NCBI RefSeq assembly: GCF_000004195.4 | Contig: NC_030678.2 | Coordinates: 62,651,378-62,715,377, forward strand | Source: Xenopus tropicalis | Taxonomy: Eukaryota > Chordata > Amphibia > Anura > Pipidae | Length of the DNA stretch: 64,000 nt | Direction of reading: 5' to 3' | Part shown: in pieces, positions 23,701 to 35,700 of the stretch | Position numbering within the stretch: position 1 is the first letter of the stretch | How the letters are laid out: each line of letters starts with the position of its first letter | Notes under the pieces: generated by a model | The model's database searches: none | Told to the model about the DNA's origin: nothing | The model's input: only the letters and a program-made list of their open reading frames with translations | Translations under genes and position numbers: made by a program

Positions 23701-26700
23701 TTATAGCACCCTACGTTCCCACTGTCCCACTGTGGCAGTGTCAAAATATCTGAATAAAAAGACTGACATTAGAAAACCTTTCCTAAATCTTAGATCCTAT
23801 ATCCTATTTAGGTCTCTTATCTACCATTCATGTGTCATTAGTACCTATATGAACCAGTCAATAATTTGTCTTCCCATTCAACTACATGCCAACCCCTGGC
23901 ACCAGGAAGACAGCAAACTGTTTGGTTGCAGTGACCTGGATGACCGATTACCCTATCAACTTTCCTAATACTTGAATCCACTACAACTGTCTAGGTCTAG
24001 TCCTGTCCTCCTCACCATGACTACAGAGGTTGGTCTCCTCCTAGAAAAATCAGCACCATCTAGAACTGCCTTTTCTTCACACTCCCATCATACTCTGGCA
24101 AATCTGTAGGGATACACAAACCCCAGATCAGCATCCCTTTTCCTTTTCCCCACGCAAGGCCAATTGATTTGAACCAGATATACTTCTATGAGGGACAACT
24201 GAGAGGCAGTGGGGCACATTTATAATCATTCTATCCTCGGGTTCATAGTAAAATAATGTCAGAAAAAGAGAGAGATCCTAATCTTACTTGTATTTTATTT
24301 CATTGATTGCTGACTGCATTGACAAATCTCTATAAATACCTCCTTTTTTGTGAATAAGAGCTACATCTTACTAATATTATGTAGGCAATGTAGATAGTTT
24401 CAAAGATTAATTCAGAAGATCCTTTCCACTATGCTACAACTGTTTTTCATTTGCTGTAAATTCTGCTGTAAATTCTGCAAATGCAATGAATGCAGTTGTC
24501 TCTCCAGAGTGCAAAGAATCAGCAGATGTAGAAGGCAATGGGCAAAAATTACATCTGCTTTTTTGCAGTAAAACAGACCACATGGAAAAACTGAGTGACT
24601 CTTGAAAATGCTTAAAGGAGAAGGAAAGGTAAAAATTCCCTAGTGATTGTAATTGCTTACCTTTTATCCTGGGTGAAAAAACAAATTTGCACCAAACAAA
24701 TTTGAAATCACGGGAGCACTTACTGGACAGCCAGTGTGTGCTCAACGCACAGGCCGGAACCCAGACGGCAAAATTACCAATCGATAGAAAGATTTGTACG
24801 GAGCAATCCAACACTGCTGTTAAAAAATCATTATCTTTATTTTTTCATCTTTCATATTTTTTCATTACAAAAGCTGCAGCTTTTGAGAAAGTGGTGTGAT
24901 ACCACGAAACGCGTCAAGCATGTGGTTCTTTTTGTATATGCACAATATGCTTTTAAAGAGATGAAAATATAAAGATAATGATTTTTTAACAGCAGTGTTG
25001 GATTGCTCCGTACAAATCTTTCTATCGAGAAAACTGCACCAGCCAAGGGTAGCTGTGAGCCATTGATCCTCTTCCTTCTCTCTTCTATGTTCAGGATCCC
25101 GGTGCCCTCACATGTGCAGTAGAGCGAAAAAGACGTCTTTTTTTGTTCGCCTTTTCACTCTACTGCGCATGCATAAGCCATGCAAATAAAAAAGGAAGAG
25201 GGCTGCTGGATCACTAGTACCCCAGGCCTGTGCAGTTTTCTCCTAACAGAGTCAACAGGCCAGGGTTAAAGGTAAGTGATTACAATCACTGGAGGGTGTG
25301 CCTAACTTTTGGCACCCCCCAGTAATTCTTAACTTTCCTTCTCCTTTAACAATCGGATATCTAAGCACAAAAAATTCAGGCAAAGAAAATGGAAGCATCA
25401 CCTTCACATACAGGAGGATAATTACTCCATGTTCCATCAATTTGACACTCTAGGTGATTTGTTTTTGTTGTGTATCTAGAAAATAGTAGAAAAAAAGCAG
25501 TTTTACTTTTCCATAAAATCCATTAATTTCCATAATTTCATGTTTGCTATGTACAGGAAGCAGATCCAACTTCTTTAGGTTACTTAAGAAATAAGTAATT
25601 TCTATACATCAACATACTGTATATACACAATAATAGTATCTCTTTTGGCAACAGTAGGCAGTTCCTACGACATTTATATTTAAAAACCAGGGTAGGTGCT
25701 ATGAAAAAAACACAAAATAACTGCCTGCATATGTTCTTAGGAGCAGAGTTTAGTCAATGCACCTTTGCCAGGAAAAACAACCATGAGTATGCATGGATTA
25801 GTCTGTGTCAGCTTTGTAATTGTCCCCATTTGTTTTTGCAAAATATTCTGTCACATTGTATTAGGATAACAAGTGAACAGTTTTTTTTTTTTTTTTCATT
25901 TTTTTTTTCCAGCCACAAAGTATCCATTGGATTAAGAACTGTGCTCTGATTTAGCCATTCTAGGATTCTAGATTCTAGGAAGCATTGTTGCTTTTAAATA
26001 GGACATATTTGGTCAAAAAACTTTGCCAAACTGTATTCTCCATGTTTTGTAATTGAGGCAAAAGGGTAACCCTGTTAAGCATGATTTATTCAATCATTTT
26101 TAATTGGAAAAAAACCTCATCCACTCAGCTTGTACTTTCTGTGCCTGCTTCCATCTAAAGTACTAGGGTGTTGGCAGCACTGTCTAATTCCCATAGAAGG
26201 AGGCACAGCCAATCCCACCTTCTTGCCTCCTTACTGTACAATTGCTGCTAATCTGTGAAACTGTCTGATGACAGGAGTAAACCAACTTAATTTTATGTGC
26301 CTTAACAATTTGTGTTCTGTGCAATTGCAGGTTGATTTGTACTGCTATATAATAAACAAGAAAAAAAGGGCAGAAAACATGTTTAAACTATAAGATAGCA
26401 TTAAAAATTCCTCAGGTACATATATAACTCACCCTTCATCACAGATAACGGTAACTCTAGTCTGATATTTGTATGGACCTTGTGTATTAATCCTTCCTTT
26501 ACTGAAATCTTGAGGATGTTCACAAACAATTTCTGGAAAAAAAATACAACAATGTGTTTTTCAAACATTTTCACAAATAGTAGAGTCCAGCAAATTAATG
26601 GTAGGGGTATGCTATAGACCCCCTAAAGTAAGCGAAGAAGAAAGGCTCAGCTCCTGTTGCAAATAGAAAAGGCTGTTTAGTTTAGGGCAACTAACAATAA

Positions 26701-29700
26701 TGGGGGATTTAAATTAGACGTAAGGGAACCCATTCCAATTAGAACGAGGTTCCGTCTAAATATTCGGAAAAACGTTTTTTACTGTGCGAGCTATGAATTT
26801 GTGTAATTCTCTCCCTGAATTAGTTGTACTGGCTGATACATTGGATAGCTTCAAGAAAGGGTTAGATGGCTTTTTAGCAAGTCAGGAAATACAGGGTTAT
26901 GGAAAATAGTTCACAGTACAAGTTGATCCAGGGACTTGTCTGATTGCCATCTTGGAGTCAGGAAGGAATTTATTCCCCTTCTGTGCCAAACTGGAGAGGC
27001 TTCAGAAGGGTGTTTTGCCTTCTTCTGGATCAACTAGCAGTTGATAATCTTTTAATATTGAAATGGTCTTTAACCTAATACACCCTGATAATCTCTGGCA
27101 AGACAGACAACTATATAATGAAAAACGCAGAGAATTATCTTTTAATATAATGCAGACAATGAAATTCTCAAATAATTTGTAGTTGGTAATTATTTTTATG
27201 GAATCTGATTGCTAGGGTCCATTTTACCCAAAATGAATGATGAGACTGAATGATGAATAGGAGTAAGTCTGACTAGATTAATAATAAGTAATAAAAAGTT
27301 ACAATAACAGGATTACAAGATGTATTTGTGAACAAAAGCATGGTCACTCTGATCTGACCCAATGTACAGCACAAAGTTTTTTTTGTTTATGCCCTGGATA
27401 ACCAGAACTGGCATATTTAAAGAGACAGTACACCAGAAGCCTCTTGGGACTTCACTTACTGGACTCGCAGGCCTCTACGGTAGGTGAGTCAAAGATGGTG
27501 GACCCATGTGCTACTCCTATTACTACCCAATCACTTTTCCAAGTATGTATGTAGCCATTCTAATATCCTGAAAAAGAACTTTGGGACATTGTTTACTGAA
27601 CCTCTGTTTTCTTATAAAAGAGAGGAAATCATTGGCGATCATAACTAAATTCCATTATGAGGTTTGCTTTACAAAGGTAATTTCCCCTGCATGACTTGTA
27701 CCCACTGTAATGACATAATCAAGGCAGAATTTTGTCTCAGTCCCCACAAAGGTACTAAGATCCAGTACAGTCTTTTGCTACATGTATGTCAAATAATGTT
27801 GTGAACCATCTTACATGCCCCTGCTTTAGCTTTTCCATAGCTGCCCAGAGCACATTGAGCACATAGGTGTCACTGACACTCTTAACAAAATCCAAAATGG
27901 TTATGCCCTGTGTACAACTTTGAAGGCCTGGATCATTACTGTTATAGAGACTCTAAAACTTTAAGCTGGTGCAATAAGTTTAACATATAAAATACGGCAT
28001 TTATACCCCATGTTGTTTTTGGGGTTTAGTTCTCCTTTAACTGAAGTGGTTGTTCTGGAAGATACATTTAATAGTTTCAAGAAGGGGTTGGATAGCTTCA
28101 CAACAAGTCAACAAATACAAAGTTACTGCAATTAACTCCTACAAGTTGAAAGTACAAGTTACAATAAAGATAAATGCAAAAATTATGCACCTAGTAAGAT
28201 GCAATCAACACAAGATTTAGTATTAAGGAATAACATTAAACATGGTTGCAACTTGCACCCCTGAGAGGTGGTAACAAGCAAATAATTGGTAATTGGTTCA
28301 ATAACAGCAAAAATATACTGTAACAAAAAAAAATCTCATATAGTTATGATTTTTAAGAAAAAATAATCAGTGATAATCGATGCAAGAAGCATTTGGTTTG
28401 CTTTTTTGGTTTTGGATAGAAATTTCAACATGCTACTAGTGATGAGCAAATCTGTTTCTTGAATAAAGAAAATTTGAAATGCAGCTACCATACAAATTTT
28501 TGCCGCACAAAACTTTTTGATGCAACCATGCCTTTTTTGGCACAACTTTTTCTCCCTCAGCAAATTTTTGTTGTGCCAAATTTTCACAGCAGTTCACGAA
28601 AGAATTTGCCAATGGGGAAATGTGGAATTTTGTGGCGAATTCATGCTTGGCCAAAAATTTGCTCATCAATACATGTTATTTAACTCAATAGTCAGCTGGC
28701 CTGTTTGTGGGTTTATTTCCCTTCCTGTTGACCAGTGTGTTTCTGGCATGGTTCAGTTTACTAACAATGGGAGGTAACTTACAATAACCTAAAAGAAAGC
28801 TTTATTCGTGCAGCCTTTAAAATAACATCTTTTAGAGCTCTACATTGCTTTGCTAAAAAATAAAAAGTAGCTTTGTTTTTTTGTTTTCAAGTTGATAGTG
28901 CTCAAGCAATGATAGAGGGCAGCTTAAATATGTAACAAACGTGACCCCTGCATTTATAAGATTTTCATATCATTAAGTGAACAGTTTTCTTTATAAATCA
29001 TAAATCCCTGAAAGGAGTGGCATAACTAGATGTTACTGGGCCCACAGAAAATTCAATTTAGGGCCCCAAAACATTGGCGAGTTGACCTTTTCTACACAAA
29101 CTCTCCATGCACCACAGTATTATGCTGTCATGAGTACTGTTTCGTCAGATGGATAAAATAAAAGGGTTGAAATATGCATACGTTCACATGATGTTTTCAT
29201 GGAAGACCACTGGAAGGTGTCCAGACATTTTATTGTTGGTTCAGTATTTAGCCTGAGTCTGTGGCCAGGCAGACAATCATATTCCAAAGTGGTTCCCGCA
29301 AAGAAACCTTTCCTATTTGAGTATTTTTCTCTCAGTTTTGCATACTCGAGTGATGGTAAGGTACAGAATCCTGGTGAAGAAATAACAAAAAAATCAATAC
29401 CAAAATATTTGCAAACACCTTTATATAAAATATTTTGTCAATTAGTATATAAGAACGTAAAATGATCTTCACTTGAAATTAATATACAGATTATAGTGCT
29501 CCTTACTCTGTGCTGGCAAGAGTAAATTTAAGGAAAATTAAAGCTACTGATGCACTTCTTCCCAAAAGCGTAGTCACAATAGGGCAAACTAGAATGCTAT
29601 ATTTATTCTGTAGAATGGTTTACCATACCTGAGTAAACAGCCCTAGAAGCTCTTTCTGTTTGTTTACGATAGCAGCTGCCATATTAGCTTGGTATGACGT

Positions 29701-32700
29701 AACTTCCCTTTCCTCCTGCTTTGTGTCTCTGGCAGAATAGTAGCTCTGGGCTCAGATTACAGCAGAAAGGAGAGGAGGGAGGGGGATAGAAGCAAGCTGT
29801 GCAGGCTCATGCCCATGCCCGGGGGTTTGAGCTGAGAGAAGGAAATCAGATACAGAAGCCCATGTGTACACAATAGAAGCAAAGGAATGGTTTCTTTTAC
29901 AGAGGACTCAGAACAGCATTCCTTTGAGTGTTTATTGTTGTATTTACATGGACTTTTCTCATAAAGTTTACTTAGTTTTAAATTTTCCTTCTCCTTTAAA
30001 GGACACACAAAAATGAAAATGTTATCAGTGAACAGCCTCTTTGAAAACTTTCAATACCTGCCACACTGGATGTCCATAGGTTAATAGTAAGACTGCAACA
30101 TCTCCTTAATCACTTAGATTTCCTTCTCCTCCTGTAACCCACTTGCCTCCCCCTCAGGAATTTGCTTTGATTTCTGGCATTGCTGGTTCCCATAGAAACT
30201 CAGCTCTAGCTGTCTGCTTCAATTATTTCTCCCATCCAACTCTCCTGAGCTCAGCTCAAACAAAGCAGAACTTTTATCAAAGACAGTTCTGCTTGTGTGA
30301 ATCTGTATTCTTGATGAAATGTATGCTGAATAAGGGTCTCTGAGTGTGTGTATGCTGTTTGCAGATTTAAATGTAACTGATTATGTATCAGAGGAAAAAT
30401 GGCCACCCAGTGAAAGCTGCTGTTTGCTTTAGGAAAATGTGATGGTGCTGGCAAACGGAGGGGGTATATGCAGTACAAATTATGCCATTTGGGTTAGGGA
30501 GACTTGCCCAACTGATATACATTGCAGGCAAATGTAGGCTTTACATGTCCTTTAAAGAGCAGATTTTTCAAATATCGAGGCAGTAGGAACACAAATATAC
30601 ATGCAGTATTTTATAAAAACCTTAAATAATCTAAATTATTTAAAGGACAATGAAAGCATGTCCTTTTTTTTAACTATGTTTGCATAAACTTATACTACAA
30701 TGAAACTAATTTGTCATTAAGATGTTCAAATGGCAAATCTACCCAAATTCTTAAGCACAGATAAGCTCTATGGGTCTTACAAATAAACATTAGATATGCT
30801 TTCGCCTTGCATAGATTATTTCAATCTAAATAGTTTTATATTCTGCAAACACATTATTTTCAACACTCATTTCTTAGGTCAGTATTAAAAAAATCAAATT
30901 ATATGGCAATAGGTCATAGAGTGATGCAATGGATTACCAGGCCTGGTACAAACTGTTCAAATTCAATTGCATTAAAAAGTAGATTTGTTAAAGGAAAACT
31001 ATACCCTTTTATAGATTTCCATAAAAAAATTATAGCATGAAATCAGCCTATATGTTACACACTGTTTATCTGAACAAACTACAGAATGCTTGGGACCTGG
31101 AGTTTTCCATAATTTGGATCTCCATACTATAAGTCTACAAGAAAATAATTTAAACTTTAAATAAATCCAATAGTACCGTTTGCCTCCAATAAGTATTACT
31201 TATATCTTAGTTGGGATCAAGAACAAGGTACCGTTTCATTATTACAGAGAAAAAAGACATTTTAATTCAGAGTTTTCTGGATAATGGACCTCATAAATGT
31301 ATTTTTATAAAAAATAAACTTTTCTAATAGTATAGGTCATAGGATAATCCTAAAATGAAAAAAAAACCACAATTTTTAGTACTAAGGTCTACCCCCTGGA
31401 CCTGTTCTTACACACAAACTAAGGGCGCACAAACCTTGAGCCATCACAAAATGCTGGCTCAAGGTAAAAGATGCAAAGCAACAATATAAAACAAAAATAT
31501 TTTATTTAGAGCCTAATGTTTTGGTCAATATTTGTGACTTTTTCAAGGGGTACAGAGACCTGTTGATTGCTATACTTACCTATTTTATATTTTTTCTGTT
31601 AGAAGGAGGCATATGGATTTAAGGTTATGTCCTAAACTTTTTTCACATGAGTGATTGGTATATCCCTGCAGTTAGCACCAACAATTTGATTTTTTTGGTG
31701 TTCTACCACCATTAATGTGGATATGGTTTTTTAAAGTGATAACATGGGTGGTTTAAAAATGTAGTTTACAAACAGGGAGTGATCAACACTGGCTTCCATC
31801 ACTGCCATCCACCAGGTAGACCAGAAAAATTGTAGCCCTCTGTACCACAGAAGTTGGAAAGCATTGTCATAAAACATAGAATCGCAGTGGCTTTATTTTT
31901 GTATTTGATGCAGATCAAGAGAAATAGACTCTTCCATGTCAAAGTGAAAATTTATCTTTGTAAAATATTTTAAATGAATTGAAAAAAACATGAAATAACT
32001 GATTGTATAAGTATACTCCCTTTTGAACACGACACACCTAAATCAGCACTTGTGCAGCCAATTCCTTTCCTAAGTCACATTATTAGTTAAATGGAAATCA
32101 CCTGTGTGGAGTCAAGGGCATTCAAGTGATTGTTATATATAATGACGTCCAACTTCTGTTGAGTCAGTATCATGGCACAACCAAAACCAGGAGCATAAAA
32201 GAATACTCCAAGGAAGTCCATGGAGAAGGACCTTGGAGTCCTTGTAGATAATAAACTTGGCTGTAGCAAGCAATGCCAGGCAGCAGCTGCAAGGGCAAAC
32301 AAGGTTTTGAGCTATATTAAAAGGGGTATTAAAAGGCCCCATCTAGAATATGCTGTTCAGTTTTGGTCTCCAGTGCTGAAACGGGACATTATTGAGTTAG
32401 AGAGGGTCCAGAGAAGAGCAACTAAGCTGGTAAAGGGTATGGAAAGTCTCGGTTATGAAGAAAGACTGGCCAAGTTGGGTCTGTTTACACTGGAGAAGAG
32501 GCGCTTAAAAGGGGACATGATAACTATGTATAAATATATAAGGGGATCATATAATAACCTCTCTAATGCTTTATTTACCAGTAGGTCCTTCCAACGGACA
32601 CGAGGGCACCCACTCTGTTTAGAAGAAGGGACGTTCCGTTTAAGAAGGGGTTGGATGGCTTCTTAGCAAGTGAGGGAACACAGGGTTATGGGAGATAGGG

Positions 32701-35700
32701 GGAGAGAGAGGGAAATTTTTTTCCCCTCTGCAGCAAATTAGAGAGGCTTCAGATGGGGTTTTTTTTATATAGTCATTATGGTTGAACGTGATGGACGTAC
32801 GTCTTTTTTCAGCCTAACTTACTATGTTACTATGAAAACTAATTGAAAAAGTAGGGGATGAGTATGAAGAAAATTTCCAAGTCAGTGAACAAAAGTACAG
32901 TCAAATAAACAAGATTATGGAACAGCTTTAAATCTGCCAAGCCCAGGCTGTCCACCAAAAGACCACCAAGAGATCTATGACAAATTTAAAGGATTTACAA
33001 ATACAGGAACACCAGCCCGGGGTTCAAAGTAATTGATTATACTTGCTGGCAGGTGCCTAACATTTGCCATCCCCCAGAAATTATACCTTTTATTCTAATT
33101 TTAATCACTTGCAAAGATCTGTTTTCACCTTGACATGAAACATCTGTTTTCAGTTAAAAAAAAATGAAATTAAAAAGTACTTTCCATTTTCTATTACAAT
33201 GAAATTTTAAAACATCCAAGAGAATGAAGACTTTTTTTAAGCACTGTAAAATGATAATAAGTAACATAGCTGCTAATAGAGAGTATATGGGTTATGATAA
33301 TTACACTTGGGATCACGTGCTGCTAGGAATAAGCTTAAAGTGCCAGCAACTAAAGGTGGCTATACAAATGAAAATTAATTTGTTTGGCAAGGTCGCCAAG
33401 GTTGTCCCTCCCTTAGGAATTGACTCTTGACTAACTGAACATGCATAGTTCTTCTCAACTCAGTTTACCAAACACACCTTCCAATCTAGCAGCCAATTTA
33501 GATATAGCAATGCTGGTTTCCATAGGAACTCTACTCTAGCTGTTCACTCTGCTGGAGCAACATGTTTTGTCTCCTAACCTCCTCTCCTTAGCTCTGTTTA
33601 ACCGTTACAGGTCACATTTCAAGCAGGACATTTTGTCCAAGTAAGTCCTGCCTGTGTAAGCCTGCATTCTTCAATGCATAAACATTATAGCGTATGTGTG
33701 CTGTTTGTAGACATAAATGTCACTAAAGATTTGCCAGAGGGAAATGGCTGCTATCTGTTTTAGGGAAATGCGATGATGTTGGTGAACGGAGGGGATACAT
33801 GCAATACAAATGGTGTGGATAAGGTGAATGAGATGTGCCCAACTTATATACATGGTAGAAAATTGTAGGGTTTACATGTCCTTTAAGAGTGTATGAAGGG
33901 ATAATAGTCCAGTAAGGTACATTATATATATTTTATGAAATTTCTTAGGAGCACCCTTCACCAGGTGTGATTATGATTAAAGGAAGAATTTTGTCAACTA
34001 AATTAAGCCATGTATTTCTTCTGTACAAGTCAACCAAACCTAGAAGTCTCCCCACCCACTTCTTAATTCCTCCCAACAGTCAGAGCACTGGGGACTTTGC
34101 AGGGTTAAAGTGATGTCTAAAATGAAATTTTAGTGATACTTTTAAATAATATAACAAATGCATTAACACTTACTCAGACATTCGGGCAATGGATCCCACT
34201 GATTTTCAACATTGCATTTTATAATGTCGGATCCATTCATCATGAAGCCTTCATCGCATTTAAAAGACACAGCAGACCTGAGTAAGTATGGACCTAGAAA
34301 TCCTGAACTTTTCCTTGCATTTGGAACATTTGGCTCAGGACACTTAACATCTATAAAAAGAATATAAGAACTAAAATGTTAACAAAACAATAGATTATAA
34401 GGACTTGACATACTTTTAACATTCTTTTTGATTTTTTAATACATAAAACAATAGGCATAAAGTACATTCAGCACAAGCCCCATTTAATAAGCTCATGTTG
34501 AAGAAGAAGGAGGTATACTGCCACTATAAGGGCAATATATTTTACAAAGTAATCTGCAGGAAACAAAAATAATATATTATATAATAATATATTTACCTTT
34601 GCAAACAGGTGCTTGAGAACTCCAGGTTCCATCACTAGTGCAGTATGCAGAACGATTACCAATAAGTGCAAAATTATTATTACAGCCATATGTCACAGCT
34701 TCTTGGTAGTGGTATTCCTCCTTCTGAGGTTTGTAAAACCCATCATTTATGTCACCAGGGGCAGTACAGACCATTACTATAAAAATAATTTAAAATAATC
34801 ATTTCTTTGAAATTTTCCTTCAGGTAAAAAAATAAAATCGGTTAACAAGTTCACAAAACATGGGTTTGTTTTGACAGTCAGGTACCAAATGGCTTGCATT
34901 CAAAGACAATAAACAGGTAGAAATGAAACACTTTTAAATTAAGAAATACATAATTAGAAAAAATGGTATATGTTTTCAATAAAGGTAAAGTAATAACCCA
35001 TAAAAGAGGATTTGTTTACTCACCGATAAAGCCTTTTCTCGGAGTCCCGTTACGGCAGCACAGGTACAAGTGGGTTAATGCACTCTTCCCTTTAGGAGGC
35101 AGGATAGCAAAAGAAAAAAAGGGGGCTGGAGACCCTCCCCAGCCTTCCCCTCCCACTTCCCTGCATTAACCCCTCCTCCGACAGTTACGGCTAGCACAGC
35201 TGATGAAGGAAGTATAAGGGTGGGACTCCCTGTGCTGCCGTAACGGGACTCCGAGAAAAGGCTTTATCGGTGAGTAAACAAATCCTCTTTTCTCGGTCGT
35301 CCCTAGGCAGCACAGGTACAAGTGGGTTCGTCCCAAAGCAGAGAGTAAACGGGGGGGAAATACTTTTAAACAGGAGTAGAAACAGAGTAGTTGAGAATAA
35401 GAACTTAACCAAAAGGTGAGAATGCTCTAACATGGCAACTGAGGGTGAGCGTTATTGCTGCACAGCAGACTGAAGAACTTTTCGGCCGAAGGCTGCGTCC
35501 GCCGAAGAAAACACGTTGAACTTGTAAAACTTTGTGAACGTGTGTATGGAGGACCATGTGGCCGCTTTGCAGATCTGCTCTGTTGATGCAGCGTTGGCCA
35601 GTGCCCATGAGGTGCTGAGGGCTCTGGTTGTGTGTGCCGATGTCTTGAATGGGATAGGTAAACCCTTGTCCCGGTAGATCGAGGTAATTAGGCTCTTGAT

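Larger units (their letters stand above)
24616..25345. mobile_element. T2/Kolobok-type MITE with an internal palindromic insertion
   Basis: TTAA (24612-24615) plus AGGAGAAGGAAAGGTAAAAA, and ACTTTCCTTCTCCT plus TTAA (25346-25349). Inside the ends, tgattgtaattgcttacctt is mirrored by aaggtaagtgattacaatca. The block 24781-25027 is a separate palindrome. Confidence 0.75.
22957..25401. other. Intron 8 of the CCP gene
   Basis: Contains an L1-type fragment, a T2 element with an internal palindrome, and about 1 kb (23621-24611) in which I recognise nothing reliable. Confidence 0.45.
26533..34173. other. Intron 6 (7.6 kb), filled with mobile elements
   Basis: I found no further CCP exon here. The recognised elements are listed separately. 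Unassigned stretches include 28670-29527, 30552-30987, 31511-32010 and 33887-34173. Confidence 0.5.
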
